Positions 5,402 to 6,044 of a DNA stretch of 6,044 nt are shown in pieces; position 1 is the first letter of the stretch, and the number at the start of each line of letters is the position of its first letter. This DNA is from Oscillospiraceae bacterium (GTDB taxonomy: Bacteria > Bacillota > Clostridia > UBA1381). A program made the translations under genes and the position numbers. Under the pieces are notes generated by a model. The model made no database searches and was not told the origin of the DNA. It saw nothing but the letters and a program-made list of their open reading frames with translations. The stretch covers positions 1 through 6,044 of the forward strand of contig JAJBTG010000072.1 in assembly GCA_020860985.1 (NCBI GenBank), read 5' to 3'.

Positions 5402-6044
5402 ATGAGAATTTTAAAATCCTTATGTCTGGCATTTTCAATGTATTCAAGGATTCCTATGCCAAGGGTTTATTGGAGCAAAGAAAATATGAGGTATTCAATA
5501 TGCTTTCTGCCGCTTATCGGCGTGGTTACGGGAGGAATTTTGATGGCGTGGTTTTGGCTTTGTCTGCGGCTTAAAATAAACAATGCCTGCTTTGCCGCGG
5601 TGGCGTCGGCGATACCGATTTTGATTACCGGAGGTATTCATGCCGACGGATTTATCGACACAAGCGACGCGCTTTCCTCATACGGGGACAAGCAGAAAAG
5701 GCTTGAAATTCTGAAAGACCCGCACGTCGGCGCGTTTGGGATTATAAGCGCCGTTATATATTTTCTGCTCTATTTCGGATTTATGAACGAGATAACAATT
5801 TACGGAGAAACCGCGATGATTGCGCTCGGATTTATCATGTCGCGCTCGGTTTGCACGGTTGGAATAGTTCTTTTGCGCTGCGCGAAAAATAACGGTTTGT
5901 TATATAAATTTTCAACCGCGGCGAACAAGCCGGTAACGCTTGTCGTAACGCTTCTGTTTCTTCTCGGCTGCGCGTTCGTAATGATTTCGCTAAGTCCTTG
6001 TGTCGGGGCGGCGGTCCTGGTGAGCTTGATGTTGCTGTTTTTGT
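5402..6044 (+). CDS. cobS: Adenosylcobinamide-GDP ribazoletransferase (cobalamin-5'-phosphate synthase), 3'-truncated by the window edge
   Basis: Integral membrane enzyme that joins GDP-cobinamide to alpha-ribazole (phosphate), the last assembly step of the nucleotide loop. The frame is open for 214 codons from ATG 5402 to the window end without a stop. The family is about 245-260 residues, so roughly 30-45 are missing. Key motifs are the N-terminal MYSRIPMP (13-20), the diagnostic GGIHADGFIDTSDALSSYG (77-95, with the conserved acidic residues in DGFxDTxDA) and RLEILKDPHVGAFG (100-113). Hydrophobic, probably membrane-spanning segments lie near residues 33-57, 62-79, 114-128, 136-158, 178-197 and 200-214. 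It lies 12 bases after cobU, the only gap between genes in the window. The word GGGGACA at 5684-5690 codes a normal family position and is only a partial match to the repeat seen elsewhere. Confidence 0.94.
   Translation, partial: MRILKSLCLAFSMYSRIPMPRVYWSKENMRYSICFLPLIGVVTGGILMAWFWLCLRLKINNACFAAVASAIPILITGGIHADGFIDTSDALSSYGDKQKRLEILKDPHVGAFGIISAVIYFLLYFGFMNEITIYGETAMIALGFIMSRSVCTVGIVLLRCAKNNGLLYKFSTAANKPVTLVVTLLFLLGCAFVMISLSPCVGAAVLVSLMLLFL

Noticed and set aside
5392..5574. Short + strand frame from GTG 5392
   Set aside because: It is out of frame with CobS, which begins at ATG 5402 with a well-placed AGGAG and clear family motifs through this same stretch.
5684..5690. GGGGACA in cobS as a further copy of the repeat word
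   Set aside because: Only seven bases match, and the codons encode the usual S-Y-G-D-K stretch of CobS.

Overview
The window is a densely packed stretch of a cobalamin (vitamin B12) biosynthesis operon. Every gene is on the + strand, and genes run off both ends. The protein styles, Shine-Dalgarno spacing and very compact operon suggest an anaerobic, low-to-mid-GC Bacillota, most likely an uncultured Clostridia member. Examples are the short CobU with 'ECMSNLTANEM' and the CbiH/CbiJ/CbiE/CbiT/CbiA set. This placement is inferred from resemblance, not from a database search.

Layout from left to right: the 3' part of a precorrin-3B C17-methyltransferase gene (cbiH/cobJ, 1-622); precorrin-6A reductase (cbiJ/cobK, 606-1349); a fused precorrin-6Y methyltransferase/decarboxylase gene (cbiE-cbiT, cobL type, 1346-2533) broken by three in-frame stop codons in its CbiE half; cobyrinate a,c-diamide synthase (cbiA, 2530-3864); nicotinate-nucleotide:dimethylbenzimidazole phosphoribosyltransferase (cobT, 3852-4886); cobinamide kinase/guanylyltransferase (cobU, 4886-5389); and the 5' part of cobalamin-5'-phosphate synthase (cobS, 5402-6044). 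Neighbouring genes overlap by 1-17 bases, except for a 12-base gap before cobS, so they are probably one transcript with coupled translation. No promoter, terminator, riboswitch, RNA gene or mobile-element gene is visible. There is no gene-free stretch over 300 bases; the only interruption is the roughly 150-base lesion region 1526-1678 inside the broken cbiE.

Together the genes cover corrin-ring methylation at C17, ring reduction, C5/C15 methylation with C12 side-chain decarboxylation, a,c-amidation, and nucleotide-loop assembly (CobU activates cobinamide, CobT activates the lower ligand, CobS joins them).

Two things stand out. First, the 12-base word GGGGACACTAAA occurs five times exactly and once with one mismatch (AGGGACACTAAA), always on the + strand and inside coding sequence. 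It is read in two frames giving different peptides. In the third frame, where it would create a TAA stop, the copies read GGGACACAAAAT instead. This looks like a DNA-level signal or dispersed short repeat laid over the genes. Second, the cbiE lesion consists of clustered substitutions with the reading frame otherwise perfectly kept, which suggests very recent inactivation or a local sequence error.
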